Assembly (NCBI GenBank): GCA_964538625.1
Contig: CAZIGH010000028.1
Location: forward strand, 1 to 64,000
Reading direction: 5' to 3'
DNA length: 64,000 nt
From: JAEUHM01 sp964538625
GTDB taxonomy: Bacteria > Verrucomicrobiota > Verrucomicrobiia > Verrucomicrobiales > Verrucomicrobiaceae
Position numbers and translations under genes: made by a program. This document shows, piece after piece, positions 24,741 through 34,885 of this stretch (positions within the stretch are counted from its first letter, which is position 1; every line of letters starts with the position of its first letter). Below the pieces are notes generated by a model. The model was not told the DNA's origin, ran no database searches, and worked only from the letters and a program-made list of their open reading frames with translations.

Positions 24741-26402
24741 ATGGTCGCCATGAGTTTCCCAAGCGCCCTCGTACTGCTCGCTCTGCTGGCGGCAGGCACG
24801 TGCTTTGCCCAGAATCCGCCCCCGCCCCCAGCGCTGCCTCAACCCGGTCGCATGGAGGCGGACAACCCACTTTTTGACTTCAGCCGCAGCGCCGGAGAGC
24901 CCAATCCCCTTTTCAACCTGGGTCCGGACGGAAGACCGCTGCCACCCGCCCCCATGCCACCGGGCTATCCCGCAGACATGCCAGACCTAGCTCCGCTGCC
25001 CCCGGTGGAGCCGGACATGACTCCAGAAGAACGGCGTCTGCTTGAGCTGGCCATCAAGGTAGCGCCCTCCGTCGTAGCCATCCGCGTCTGGGATGAGTAT
25101 GGAGACATCCTCTCCAGCGGCGTGGGCTGTTTCGTCAACGCGTCAGGTCTCATCCTCACGGACGCAGGGCTGCTTCATCCCGATTTTGCCGACCGGATAG
25201 ACTACATCACCACCACCGCTGCGGACGGCCGCAACCACCGCGTCATCGGCTGGTATGTGGCCGATCTCAAAAGCGGCGTAGCCCTGCTCCAGAGTGAGGA
25301 CGCCGGGGTGGAGCCGCTCCCGCTGCGCACCGGCCTAAACTTTGACAAGCCCATGCCCTGTCACCTCTTCGCCGTGAGTGAACGCCGCGGCCTTGTTCTC
25401 GCCGATGCACGAATCGAAAAGGATGAGTCCCTGGCCGGACAGGGCTGGCTGAACGTGCGAGGAGACGAGTCCCCTGGCGCTCCCGGCTCCCCCATCATCG
25501 ACGAGCAAGGCCGTGTCATCGCCGTCGTGGGTATGCAAGTGCCGCTGAAGTCGTGGATGAACTTCGCCCTCCCCAGTGACATGGCGGCTTATGAATCTCA
25601 GCGCCGACTGGGCGATCCGAAGTCCCTCTCACTGCTGCCGAAAGAACCCAAACTCAAGGACGTCACCCAGGACGCTGCCTTCCTGGCCGCATGGCAGGCC
25701 CTTACCGAAAAGAAAATCATGAACGCCACCCGCAGGCTCATCGCCCTCACTCAAAAGTACCCTCGCAGTGCAGAGTGCTGGACACTGCTTGGCCTCAGCT
25801 GCAGTCAGCTAGGTGCAGCCGCTGAAGCCATCAACTGCCAGCGCAAAGCCGTGGCGCTAGACCCGCGCACCGGTCTCTACTGGCACCAGCTGGCCACCGC
25901 TCAACTTCGACGCACCGATGGCAAACCCGGCACCGACGAGGACCGGGACGCCCTCAAGCAAGCCACCTCCCTGCGTCCCGGTGATCCGCTGACCTGGCTG
26001 CTCCTTGGCACCCGCACCCTCCAGGAAAAAGACTACACCACAGCCGACGATGCCCTGCGCCAGGTCGTGAAACTGGAGCCTTACTACGCCCCGGCCTACT
26101 ATCTCCTCGCCTACACCCGTTCCCGTTTGCAAGATTATGTGGGAGCCATGACCGCCGTGGAGCGCTGTCTGCAGCTCGATGACCGCTACGCCGATGCCTG
26201 GTTCCTCAAAGGCCTGCTACTCGACCGCGCCGGTCAGCCCCTCAAATCCATCGACGCCTACAAGGAAGCCACCCGCATCAAACCCACCCATCCTTACGCC
26301 TGGCAAAACCTAGCCCGCGCCCACCAGCGCACCGGCAATCAAACAGCAGCCCGCGTTGCGATGCGCGAGCGGCTGAAGTACCTGGGCGAGAGCACACCCT
26401 GA
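24741..26402 (+). CDS. Secreted trypsin-fold pseudoprotease with TPR repeats
   Basis: Exported protein of 553 residues. After a signal peptide and a proline-rich linker (to about residue 90) comes a trypsin/HtrA-like domain of about 200 residues, then TPR repeats to the C-terminus. The protease fold is evident, but the catalytic residues are replaced: the His position reads GLILTDAGLL where HtrA has TNNHV, the Asp position reads KSGVALL where HtrA has SDIAL, and the Ser position reads GAPGSP where HtrA has GNSGGP. It should therefore be inactive and may bind peptides. It diverges from the barrel gene cluster. The start could also be 24750. Confidence 0.8.
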   Translation: MVAMSFPSALVLLALLAAGTCFAQNPPPPPALPQPGRMEADNPLFDFSRSAGEPNPLFNLGPDGRPLPPAPMPPGYPADMPDLAPLPPVEPDMTPEERRLLELAIKVAPSVVAIRVWDEYGDILSSGVGCFVNASGLILTDAGLLHPDFADRIDYITTTAADGRNHRVIGWYVADLKSGVALLQSEDAGVEPLPLRTGLNFDKPMPCHLFAVSERRGLVLADARIEKDESLAGQGWLNVRGDESPGAPGSPIIDEQGRVIAVVGMQVPLKSWMNFALPSDMAAYESQRRLGDPKSLSLLPKEPKLKDVTQDAAFLAAWQALTEKKIMNATRRLIALTQKYPRSAECWTLLGLSCSQLGAAAEAINCQRKAVALDPRTGLYWHQLATAQLRRTDGKPGTDEDRDALKQATSLRPGDPLTWLLLGTRTLQEKDYTTADDALRQVVKLEPYYAPAYYLLAYTRSRLQDYVGAMTAVERCLQLDDRYADAWFLKGLLLDRAGQPLKSIDAYKEATRIKPTHPYAWQNLARAHQRTGNQTAARVAMRERLKYLGESTP

Positions 26403-26807
26403 TGCTCAGCACCACCGCCCGCTCATTCCTCCTCCCGGCTCATGGCAATATAGCCTTTCCTGGGGAGGGTAGTCGCGAAACGGCAAAAAAGTTGGGGCCG
26501 AGCGGCTCCCGATTCCGCTCGACCCCGGGGGTGGCATCAACCCGACATCCTCCGCTTGCGCAGAGGCTTTGGGGTGACAACAACCAATCACTCTCAAGAC
26601 CAGCTTTGGAAGTTTTCACCCTCCATCGCTGTATACGTCTCAGACCGCATCAGGGGACGTTTGTTCAATGAAAGTGGAATTTTTTTTCGGCATAAGAACT
26701 GCTGAACAACGGACGTGACATTTTTGTCAGTTTGGGGCGCTTTAGATGGTCGAAAACCAACGTTATCTCCATCCACTCCCGATTCGCCCTGACCTCCTAA
26801 CTTATCG
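26403..26807. other. 405-bp intergenic region before the giant gene
   Basis: I see no gene in these bases. They hold a weak hairpin (CGAGCGG pairing with CCGCTCG near 26497-26520), without a T-run, an A/T-rich stretch around 26680, and an inverted repeat near 26716. The region most likely carries the promoter of the 2652-residue surface protein; no convincing -35/-10 pair could be chosen. Confidence 0.4.
26716..26729. promoter_or_regulatory. Inverted repeat, possible operator
   Basis: A perfect 5-bp inverted repeat TGACA-TTTT-TGTCA lies about 80 bases before the start of the giant surface-protein gene. Its placement is suitable for a regulator binding site, but such a short palindrome can occur by chance, and no second copy was found by eye. 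Confidence 0.22.
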
Positions 26808-29800
26808 ATGAAGACCTACTCGCCACTCAAACCATCGGGACTGCCTCGTCAGTTGTCGCGCCTGCAATCTATCGTTTTTGCGACTCTCTTCTGCTGGGTC
26901 GGAGCAGTGCAGGGGCAGCTGAGCATTCCCAGCATCGGAACACCCGTGACCGAAAACTTTGACAGCATGGGAACCGCTGCCGCCGCCACGCTTCCCACAG
27001 GATTCAAAGTCAGCGATGCTGCGGACTCGATTAGTTGGACAACGGGCCTTTCCTCCACCAGCCTCGCCTATGGCACAACCGGCACCGGAGTCGTTACTAG
27101 CACATCCGGCGGAGGAACGATTAACTGGGCAAACGGGGTCACCGGAACTGCAACCGATCGCAGCCTGGGCTTTTTGAATACGGGCAGTTTCACCTCAGCC
27201 CGATCAGTTATCTTGGCCTTGACCAACAACACGGGCACCACCATCGCCGGGCTCAGCATCAACTTTGACTACGAGAAGAGCAGGTCTGGCAGCCGGGCTT
27301 TTAACTGGACATTCTTCCATGGAAGCACCGCTTCACCCGCAACGTCGGCTCCGGCCGGGGACCAAAGTTATCCCGCAGATGCGAACAACACCACTATCTC
27401 GAATCCACCGCTGAGCACCAGCAAAAGCGTCACTCTCACTGGCCTCAGCATTGCCAATGGCTCCACTTACTATTTGCGATGGACGTTCGCCGGTGTTGGA
27501 GGTTCGAGCAACGGCCAGGGCATAGGGATTGATAACTTGTCCATCACGGCTAGTGCCTCTGGTCCCGTGCCCACCATCGACGTCACTGGCACAGCCACCG
27601 CTTTTACCACCACCTATGGCACCGCCTCTGCCTCGCAGTCCTTCACCGTCACAGGTACGGATCTGACTGCCGACATCACCGCCACCGCACCTGCGGGGTT
27701 TGAAGTCTCCACGGACAACATCGCATTCGGCGGCACCGCCACGTTTGCCGAGTCTGGCGGCTCTGCTAGCGGCACTCTCTACGTCCGTTTGAAGGCAGAT
27801 GCGCCCGTCACCGGCACTTACAACGCCGTCAACGTGGCGCTCACCAGCACCGGTGCCACCACCAAAAACGTCACCACCACCGCCACCGGCAACAGCGTAG
27901 CTGCCAAGGCACTCACCATCACTGGCCTCACCGGCAGCAACAAAGTGTATAACGGAAACACCACCGCCAGCTTCACTGGCACTCCGGAATACGCGGGCCT
28001 GGAGAACAGCGAAACCTTTACTGTCACCGGCACTGGCACCGCCACCTTTGCCGACGCTGCCGTTGGCACGGGCAAGACAATCACCGTCACCGGTTTCACC
28101 CCGCCTAGCAGCAACTATACCCTTACGCAGCCCACCCTCACCGCCGACATCACGCCCGCACCGCTCACCATCACAGCGGATGATGTGGTCAAGACCTTCG
28201 GTGACACTCTCACCGGCGGCCCTGGCTCTACTGCCTTCACCACCTCCGCACTGGTAGGGTCTGAAACCGTCGGCACCGTCACGATCACTTACGGCGCAGG
28301 TGCGGATGCCATGGATCCCCCGGGTCTTTATGTTGGTTCCGTCACACCTTCCGCCGCTACAGGAGGCACTTTCACCGCTTCCAACTATGACATCACTTAT
28401 GAAGCAGGGGATCTCACCGTCAGCAACACACCCGTCATCAACCTTACTGGCACCTTGGGTGCGGTGAACACGACTTACGGCACGCCATCAGCCACGCCGA
28501 CCAGCTTCACCGCTTCCGGCAGTGCGCTTACCGGCAACCTCACCGTCACCCCACCCGCCGGTTTTGAAGTGTCCACCAGCATCAGCAGCGGCTACGCCAC
28601 CAGCATCACCCTTACGCCCACGTCTGGCAGTGTGCCTGCCACCACCATTTACGTCCGGCTCTCCGCCACCACGCCGTTCGGCACCTACTCCGGAGACGTC
28701 ACCGTATCCGGCGGTGGAGCTGACCCGAAGACCATCGCCACCACCGCGAGCAGCGTCTCCAAGAAAGCCCTCACCATCACCGGCGTCAGCGCGGAGAACA
28801 AAGTGTACGATGGCGGCACTTCGGCCACTCTCACCGGCACACCCACACTGGTAGGCGTGGAAGCACCGGACGTGGGCAATGTCAGCGTTTCCGGCACGCC
28901 CACCGCCACCTTCGCCACCAGCGGAGTGGCAAGCGGCATCGCGGTAACCGTGGCAGGCTACACCCTCACCGGCAGTGCAGAGGCCAACTACACCCTCACT
29001 CAACCCACCGGCCTCACGGCCAACATCACCCAGGCTCCTCTCACCATCTCCGGTGCCGCAGTCACCACACGTCCCTATGACACCACCACCGCCGCCGTCA
29101 TCACCGGCACGCTCAGCGGCGTCATAGGCATGGATGACGTCACCCTAAACGGCACTGGCACCTTCGCAGACCCCAACGCAGGCACCGGCATCCCCGTCAC
29201 TTCCACCAGCACTCTTGCAGGCGCTGCCGCCGGCAACTACTCGCTCACCCAGCCGACCGGCCTCACTGGGGAAATCACCAAGGCCAGCCAGACCATCACC
29301 TTCCCCACCCTGCCGGTGAAGACCACGGCGGATGCCCCCTTCGCCCTCACTGCCACCGCCTCCTCCGGGCTGCCAGTGAGTTACAGCAGCACCGTGCTGG
29401 CCGTGGCCACCGTGGCAGGCAGCACCGTGACCCTAGGAGGAGAAGGCGTCACCCAGATCGTCGCCACCCAGGCGGGCGACAGCAACTACCATGCGGCCAG
29501 CTCCGTCTCCCGTGCGCTCGTGGTGACTCCTGCTGGAGCACCGAATGCCATCTATCTCACCGGAAACGGCACCTACGCTGAGAACTTCAACTCCATGGGA
29601 ACGGGCACGCCCACCTACCCCACGGGCTGGACCGGCTACAAGGTAGCAGGCTCAGGCACGCTCGCCATCGGAGCCACCATCACCAGCGCCACCACCCCTG
29701 CCTTCACCACCAACAACGGCTCCGGCACTACGGGCACCGTTTACAACTTCGGCACCACCGCGAATGCGGATCGTGCACTCGGTACCGTTGGCGCAGGGGC

Positions 29801-32800
29801 CACCACGGCCGCCTTCGCTGCGTCATTCACCAACTACACCGGCTCCACCATCACGGGAGGCAATGTGGAAATCGCATTCACCGCAGAACAATGGCGCCAA
29901 AACAACTCGGTTGCTGACGAAGTCTGGGCCTTTGAGTGGAAGATCGGCGGAAACGTCAACGACCTCACCGGTTGGAACGCAGCCACCGTGTATGACATCC
30001 ATGAAATCCTCACTACCGCCGGTTCCGGGGCTGCCGTGGATGGCAACCTCCCCGCCAACCGGCAGGTGAAATCCCCCATCGCCTTCCCAGGACTCGCAGG
30101 CTGGGAGCCAGGTCAGACGCTGCACATCCGCTGGCGGGACACGGACGACACGGGGAACGATGCCGGCATGGCCATCGACGACTTCCAGTTGATCCTCTCC
30201 GGCATCGTGCCGCCACCGCCGAAGTTCTTCTGGGACATCAATGGCAGCACGGCGGGCGCTGGCGGCACACAGCCCAGCGGTGCCTGGGATGACACCGCCA
30301 TGCACTGGAACAGCAGCTCCGCAGGCACTGCGCCTGCGGAAGCATGGGTAGCAGGCAACGACGCCACCTTCGCAGCTGGTACCGATGCCACCGGACTCTA
30401 CACCGTCACCATGACAGGTGTTCAGGACATCAGTGGGCTAGACTTTGAAGAAGGCGAAGTGCAGCTCACCGGCGGCCTCCTCCAGTTTGTGGACAGCTCG
30501 CCCACCATCAAAGTCGCAACGGGAGCCGCTGCGCGCATCGAGTCCGCCATTGCCAGCACTCACGGCCTCATCAAGCAAGGACCCGGCATCCTCCGCCTCC
30601 ATGCTTCAAACAGCTTCACTGGGAACATCACCATTGGTGGCGGCACACTCTCCATCTTCAGCAACAACGCCCTTGGCAACGCCGATAACGACATCGTGCT
30701 TGGCGGCGGCACGCTCGCCATCACCGCACCCGTCACCCTGCCAGCCACGCGCGCCCTCACCGGGAGCGGCGTGCTCGCACCGGCAGCGGTCACCGAACTC
30801 ACCATTGAGGCAGACCTCTCGCTCTCCGGTCTCACCATCGGAGGAGAAGGTTACGTCACTACGAACGGAGCGATCAACAGCCTTGGTGCCATCGGCTTCA
30901 CCGCTGCGGGCACGCTCACGGGGAACCCCGCCAGCGTCGGCAACATCACTGCCAGCCACGCCAGTGGCACCGCCACCATCAACAACAACCTGAACTTCGG
31001 CAGCACGAATCGTGACATCGTCGTCTCCAACGCCAGCGCCTTCCTGAACCTCACGGGCAGCCTCACGCTCACCGGAGGGGGTAACAACCGCATCATCAAA
31101 ACCGGCGCAGGCACGCTCGCCCTCGGTGGCAGCAACACCGCGCTGAACAAAACCACGCTCGGCCTTCAAGCACTCACACCCACCCCGGGAGGAAAAATCA
31201 TCATCGGCAACAAGGACGCCCTGGGCATCACCCAGATGTTCTTCAACTATGGCACGCTGGAAGCCACCACCAACCTCACCGGCACCAACGCCCTGCCCAT
31301 AGGACTGTCTATTGGCGGACGCACAGCCAGCCCCGTGGTGCTCCAGGGAGCGGACATGGAGTTCCTCGGAGACAATAACCTTTTCACCTTCACCGGAGCA
31401 ACCGGACCCATCACCGTCATGGTGGAGAACCACACTACGCTGGCAGGAGCCATCACCGGTGCGGATGGACCAACCATCGAAGGCATACAGCTTGGAGGTG
31501 CCGGCACGCTCACACTTGCAGGCAATCTCTCTGCCTTCACCGCCACGCTCAAACTGGTGGACACCGTAACGCTGGAGCTTAACACGCCCGTTCTGGGAGA
31601 CACCTCCCTCACCGGCACCGTGGCAGATGTGCATGAACTCTCAGCGGACACCACGCTGGTCATCGGCACGCGTGGTACCACTTCGGAAGTAACGGTTTAT
31701 GCAGGACTCAGCGGCGTCGCAGACTCCATCATTCACTTCGACATCGCCGGCACCTCGCGCGGCAACCCCACAGCTGGCTATGATGCCCTCACCTTTGCAA
31801 AGAACAACAACGGCACCACGGACATCGCCGGACCCATCACCTTCGCCGGCAAGATCCTCGTGGACTTCATCAGTGGCTTCGTCCCAGCCGAGGGTCAGAC
31901 CTTCGATCTTATCGACTGGGATCCGCTCGTGACTCCAGACTTCACTGGAGTGGACTTCTCAGACCTGCCCGCACTTCCGGCAGGCCTCGCCTGGGACACG
32001 GGGGACTTCGCCACCTCCGGCATCATCCGCATCAAGTCCATCATTCCCACTCTCAAGTTCGCCATCAACACGCAGGGTGTGAATGAAAGCGTAGGTAGCG
32101 TGCAGGTCGCCGTCACCATACTGCCCGCTCCCAATCTCAGCGCTGGTCAGATCGTCTCCGTCCCCTTCACCGTAGCGTCCAGCTCCACCGCCACGTCTGG
32201 CCTGGACTACACCATCAGCGCCTCGCCTCTGCGCTTTGGACCTGGAGAAACCACCAAGTTCATCACCATCAACGTAAGGCCTGACACGCTGAACGTGGGT
32301 GACTTCGGAGAAGCACTGAACGAGACCGTCATCGTCAACTTGGGCACTCCCACCCCAGCAGGCCTGGGTGGCGTGGTGGCGGGCACACCGGCTGAGCGGA
32401 CCTACACACTCACTATCACCAACGATTACCGCCCGGCCAACTTCTCGCTCGCTGTCCCCTCACTGGCCAGCCAGTCCAAAATCGTCAACACAGGTGCAGC
32501 GGTCGAGTTCAAAACCACACCCGTAGGCAGCCAGGTGCTGCGCCTTCAGTGGTTGAAAAACGGTGCCAACCTGGGCGCTGCCATCGTCCCCGTGGTCAGC
32601 GACACCGAGCAGACCTACAGCATCGCCTCCGCCACCCTGGCCAGCGCCGGTCAATACAGCGCCAGATCGACCAACCCCATCACCCCCCTGGGAGTCCTTA
32701 CGCCCAACGCTGCTGAACTCGTGGTCGTGGAGCAGCTTGCCACCTACGCCGCGCCCCGCCTCACTCTGGGCAAGGAAGGCAGCAACTTCGTCCTCACCAC

Positions 32801-34766
32801 CAATGCAGCCGGCAACGGACTCCAATACCGCTGGTACAAAAACGGGTCACCCATCCAGGACAGCGAAACCACCCTCTACTCCGGCATGGGGACCAGATCC
32901 CTCACCATCAAGGACCTCGTCACCGCAGATGAAGGCATCTATCAGTGCCGGGTCACCTCCACGGTGCCTGCACTGACAGGTCAGTTCGCCGAAGGCACAG
33001 CGTTCAACGTGCGCACCGCCATTCTGCCCTCCATCACCACTGCCAGCTTCCCCATGGGCCGCCTTCCAGATGCCACCGTGGGAGCTGTTTACTACCCGCC
33101 GAATGGTTACGACATCCCCATCGCCAACGATGCGGAAGGCAGGCAGACACCCACCACCTGGAGCGCCAGGAACCTTCCCGCCGGGCTAACCATCAACAGC
33201 TTTGGCGTCATCACCGGCAACCCCACCGTGGCCATCTCCACTGATACCACATACCCGAATGTCATCCTCACTGCCACCAACCCTGCGGGTTCCTTCACCG
33301 TCACCACCTCCATCGTGGTGCGTCCGCTGCGCGCGAATGCAGTGGGCACCTTCGTGGCAGTGGCAGGTCGCTCCGGAACGTTCGTTGGCAAGAATGGATC
33401 GCTCAATCTCGGGGCGCGCATTGACTTCACCACTACCCTCACCGGTGCGGTGACTGGCAAGCTGTTCATCGGCACTACCGCCTACCCTCTGCCCAAGCTC
33501 CGTCTCAACAGCGCCAATCCGCTGCTGCCCACGCTCACCGCCGTCATCAAGCGCAAGGCCCCGCTGACCGAACTGACGGTGAATCTCACCATCGACTCCA
33601 CCACCGCACTGGTGTCTGGCACACTCACGGATTCCGGCACTCTGTCCGCTCCAGCTACCACAGCCACCTTCAGCGGCTGGCGCAATGTCTGGAGCACCAA
33701 GGCGGTCAAGCTCACCAAGTGCGCCACCACGCAGGGAGACGTGGCCGTGCAGACGAACTCCACCGTGCTTCTGAAGCCCGGCATGTTCGTCGTAGGACCC
33801 GGCATACCCATAGGAGCCAAGGTGGATACCATCACAAACCCCACCAGCTTCAATCTCACCCTGCCCGCCACACTCACCAGCGCGGCTCCCACCGTCACCC
33901 TCACCGCAGACTTTGGCGCGAGAAACTTCGCCGGACTTTACAACGTCGTCTTTGAACTGCCCGCCACACCACCAGCTGGCGTGCCTCTGGGCAACGGCTT
34001 CGCCAGCTTCACCGTCGCAAACTCCGGCGCACTCACCGTCTCTGGCAAGACCTCCGACGGCCAAGCCATCTCCACCTCCACCTTCGTGGGGCCGAACGGG
34101 CAAATCATCCTCTACCGTCAGCTCTACGCCACCGCCGAGAAAGGTTCGCTCGTGGGAGACATGGACATCGATATGGGCACCGCACCTGACTTCAGCGATA
34201 ACGTGTTGGACGGCGGCTCAGTGAGCTGGATGCGCCCAGCGGATCCCGGCGCTACTGCCCGCACCTACAAGGCAGGCTTTGCCGCCTTTGACCTCACCCC
34301 TATCGGCGGGCGCTACGTGGCACCCACCGGCAGCAACCTCATTCTGGGTCTCACAGCTCCAGGTGGAACCGCCACCTTGCAGTTCAACGAAGGCGGCATC
34401 TCTGTCCGCAACAATCCGGCTCCCCTTCCACCTGCACCCAATGCAAGCCTCACCGTGGACGCACTCAACAAACTGACCATGAACCCTGGGACCACGACGA
34501 CCATCGTGAACTCCGCCAATGTGGCCAAGCTCGGCAGGTTCAACGGCAAGTTTGTGCTGACGGACGACAACCCGCGCACTACGCCCCCCATCACGCCGCT
34601 GGTCGTCACACGTCCCGTCAACTACGAAGGCATCATCATCAAGCAGGGAACTCAGTGGGTGGGCTACGGCTACTTCCTTCTGCCCGCACTGCCGACGGAC
34701 GTCCCGCTCACGACCACCACCTCCTCCCCCATCCTGTCCGGACAGGTAGTGTTTGAGAAGCAATAG
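26808..34766 (+). CDS. Giant secreted repeat protein with MBG/YDG, autotransporter-type and Ig-like domains
   Basis: A 2652-residue exported protein with signal peptide ending near residue 37. Approximate order: an ENFDSMG-type module (46-250); MBG/YDG-type repeats (about 250-850; KVYNGNTTA, KVYDGGTSA, RPYDTTTAA, each closed by NYTLTQP or NYSLTQP); a second ENFNSMG-type module (about 915-1135); autotransporter-associated beta-strand repeats (about 1140-1700; GPGILRL, GAGTLALGG); a Calx-beta-like domain (about 1748-1875); two Ig-like domains (1880-2090; RLQWLKNG, YRWYKNG); a putative-Ig segment (LPAGLTINSFGVITGNP, about 2120); and a C-terminal region of unknown fold. Such proteins are adhesins or matrix components. 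I see no PEP-CTERM or autotransporter barrel at the end, so the anchoring mode is open. Confidence 0.88.
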   Translation: MKTYSPLKPSGLPRQLSRLQSIVFATLFCWVGAVQGQLSIPSIGTPVTENFDSMGTAAAATLPTGFKVSDAADSISWTTGLSSTSLAYGTTGTGVVTSTSGGGTINWANGVTGTATDRSLGFLNTGSFTSARSVILALTNNTGTTIAGLSINFDYEKSRSGSRAFNWTFFHGSTASPATSAPAGDQSYPADANNTTISNPPLSTSKSVTLTGLSIANGSTYYLRWTFAGVGGSSNGQGIGIDNLSITASASGPVPTIDVTGTATAFTTTYGTASASQSFTVTGTDLTADITATAPAGFEVSTDNIAFGGTATFAESGGSASGTLYVRLKADAPVTGTYNAVNVALTSTGATTKNVTTTATGNSVAAKALTITGLTGSNKVYNGNTTASFTGTPEYAGLENSETFTVTGTGTATFADAAVGTGKTITVTGFTPPSSNYTLTQPTLTADITPAPLTITADDVVKTFGDTLTGGPGSTAFTTSALVGSETVGTVTITYGAGADAMDPPGLYVGSVTPSAATGGTFTASNYDITYEAGDLTVSNTPVINLTGTLGAVNTTYGTPSATPTSFTASGSALTGNLTVTPPAGFEVSTSISSGYATSITLTPTSGSVPATTIYVRLSATTPFGTYSGDVTVSGGGADPKTIATTASSVSKKALTITGVSAENKVYDGGTSATLTGTPTLVGVEAPDVGNVSVSGTPTATFATSGVASGIAVTVAGYTLTGSAEANYTLTQPTGLTANITQAPLTISGAAVTTRPYDTTTAAVITGTLSGVIGMDDVTLNGTGTFADPNAGTGIPVTSTSTLAGAAAGNYSLTQPTGLTGEITKASQTITFPTLPVKTTADAPFALTATASSGLPVSYSSTVLAVATVAGSTVTLGGEGVTQIVATQAGDSNYHAASSVSRALVVTPAGAPNAIYLTGNGTYAENFNSMGTGTPTYPTGWTGYKVAGSGTLAIGATITSATTPAFTTNNGSGTTGTVYNFGTTANADRALGTVGAGATTAAFAASFTNYTGSTITGGNVEIAFTAEQWRQNNSVADEVWAFEWKIGGNVNDLTGWNAATVYDIHEILTTAGSGAAVDGNLPANRQVKSPIAFPGLAGWEPGQTLHIRWRDTDDTGNDAGMAIDDFQLILSGIVPPPPKFFWDINGSTAGAGGTQPSGAWDDTAMHWNSSSAGTAPAEAWVAGNDATFAAGTDATGLYTVTMTGVQDISGLDFEEGEVQLTGGLLQFVDSSPTIKVATGAAARIESAIASTHGLIKQGPGILRLHASNSFTGNITIGGGTLSIFSNNALGNADNDIVLGGGTLAITAPVTLPATRALTGSGVLAPAAVTELTIEADLSLSGLTIGGEGYVTTNGAINSLGAIGFTAAGTLTGNPASVGNITASHASGTATINNNLNFGSTNRDIVVSNASAFLNLTGSLTLTGGGNNRIIKTGAGTLALGGSNTALNKTTLGLQALTPTPGGKIIIGNKDALGITQMFFNYGTLEATTNLTGTNALPIGLSIGGRTASPVVLQGADMEFLGDNNLFTFTGATGPITVMVENHTTLAGAITGADGPTIEGIQLGGAGTLTLAGNLSAFTATLKLVDTVTLELNTPVLGDTSLTGTVADVHELSADTTLVIGTRGTTSEVTVYAGLSGVADSIIHFDIAGTSRGNPTAGYDALTFAKNNNGTTDIAGPITFAGKILVDFISGFVPAEGQTFDLIDWDPLVTPDFTGVDFSDLPALPAGLAWDTGDFATSGIIRIKSIIPTLKFAINTQGVNESVGSVQVAVTILPAPNLSAGQIVSVPFTVASSSTATSGLDYTISASPLRFGPGETTKFITINVRPDTLNVGDFGEALNETVIVNLGTPTPAGLGGVVAGTPAERTYTLTITNDYRPANFSLAVPSLASQSKIVNTGAAVEFKTTPVGSQVLRLQWLKNGANLGAAIVPVVSDTEQTYSIASATLASAGQYSARSTNPITPLGVLTPNAAELVVVEQLATYAAPRLTLGKEGSNFVLTTNAAGNGLQYRWYKNGSPIQDSETTLYSGMGTRSLTIKDLVTADEGIYQCRVTSTVPALTGQFAEGTAFNVRTAILPSITTASFPMGRLPDATVGAVYYPPNGYDIPIANDAEGRQTPTTWSARNLPAGLTINSFGVITGNPTVAISTDTTYPNVILTATNPAGSFTVTTSIVVRPLRANAVGTFVAVAGRSGTFVGKNGSLNLGARIDFTTTLTGAVTGKLFIGTTAYPLPKLRLNSANPLLPTLTAVIKRKAPLTELTVNLTIDSTTALVSGTLTDSGTLSAPATTATFSGWRNVWSTKAVKLTKCATTQGDVAVQTNSTVLLKPGMFVVGPGIPIGAKVDTITNPTSFNLTLPATLTSAAPTVTLTADFGARNFAGLYNVVFELPATPPAGVPLGNGFASFTVANSGALTVSGKTSDGQAISTSTFVGPNGQIILYRQLYATAEKGSLVGDMDIDMGTAPDFSDNVLDGGSVSWMRPADPGATARTYKAGFAAFDLTPIGGRYVAPTGSNLILGLTAPGGTATLQFNEGGISVRNNPAPLPPAPNASLTVDALNKLTMNPGTTTTIVNSANVAKLGRFNGKFVLTDDNPRTTPPITPLVVTRPVNYEGIIIKQGTQWVGYGYFLLPALPTDVPLTTTTSSPILSGQVVFEKQ

Positions 34767-34797
34767 CTGAGCGGCGGCACTAAAGAGAAACACATCC

Positions 34798-34834
34798 GTG
34801 TGTTGCAGGTCAGCACGCCTGCAACACACGTTTT
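34798..34834 (+). terminator. Strong terminator after the giant gene
   Basis: A perfect 12-bp stem (34798-34809 with 34818-34829) encloses an 8-base loop and is followed by G and four T. It lies about 30 bases past the stop of the giant gene and roughly 50 bases before the stop of the convergent ABC-F gene, so it can separate both transcripts. Confidence 0.85.
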
Positions 34835-34885
34835 GCCTTCCGATTCAGGGGTACCAAGTCACCAAGACATCACAGGCTTGTCGTC

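Noticed and set aside
30606..31634. A 342-residue minus-strand frame inside the giant gene
   Set aside because: Rich in Gly, Val, Asp and Arg without motifs; it follows from the codon use of the repeat protein on the other strand. The 33186-34103 frame was rejected for the same reason.
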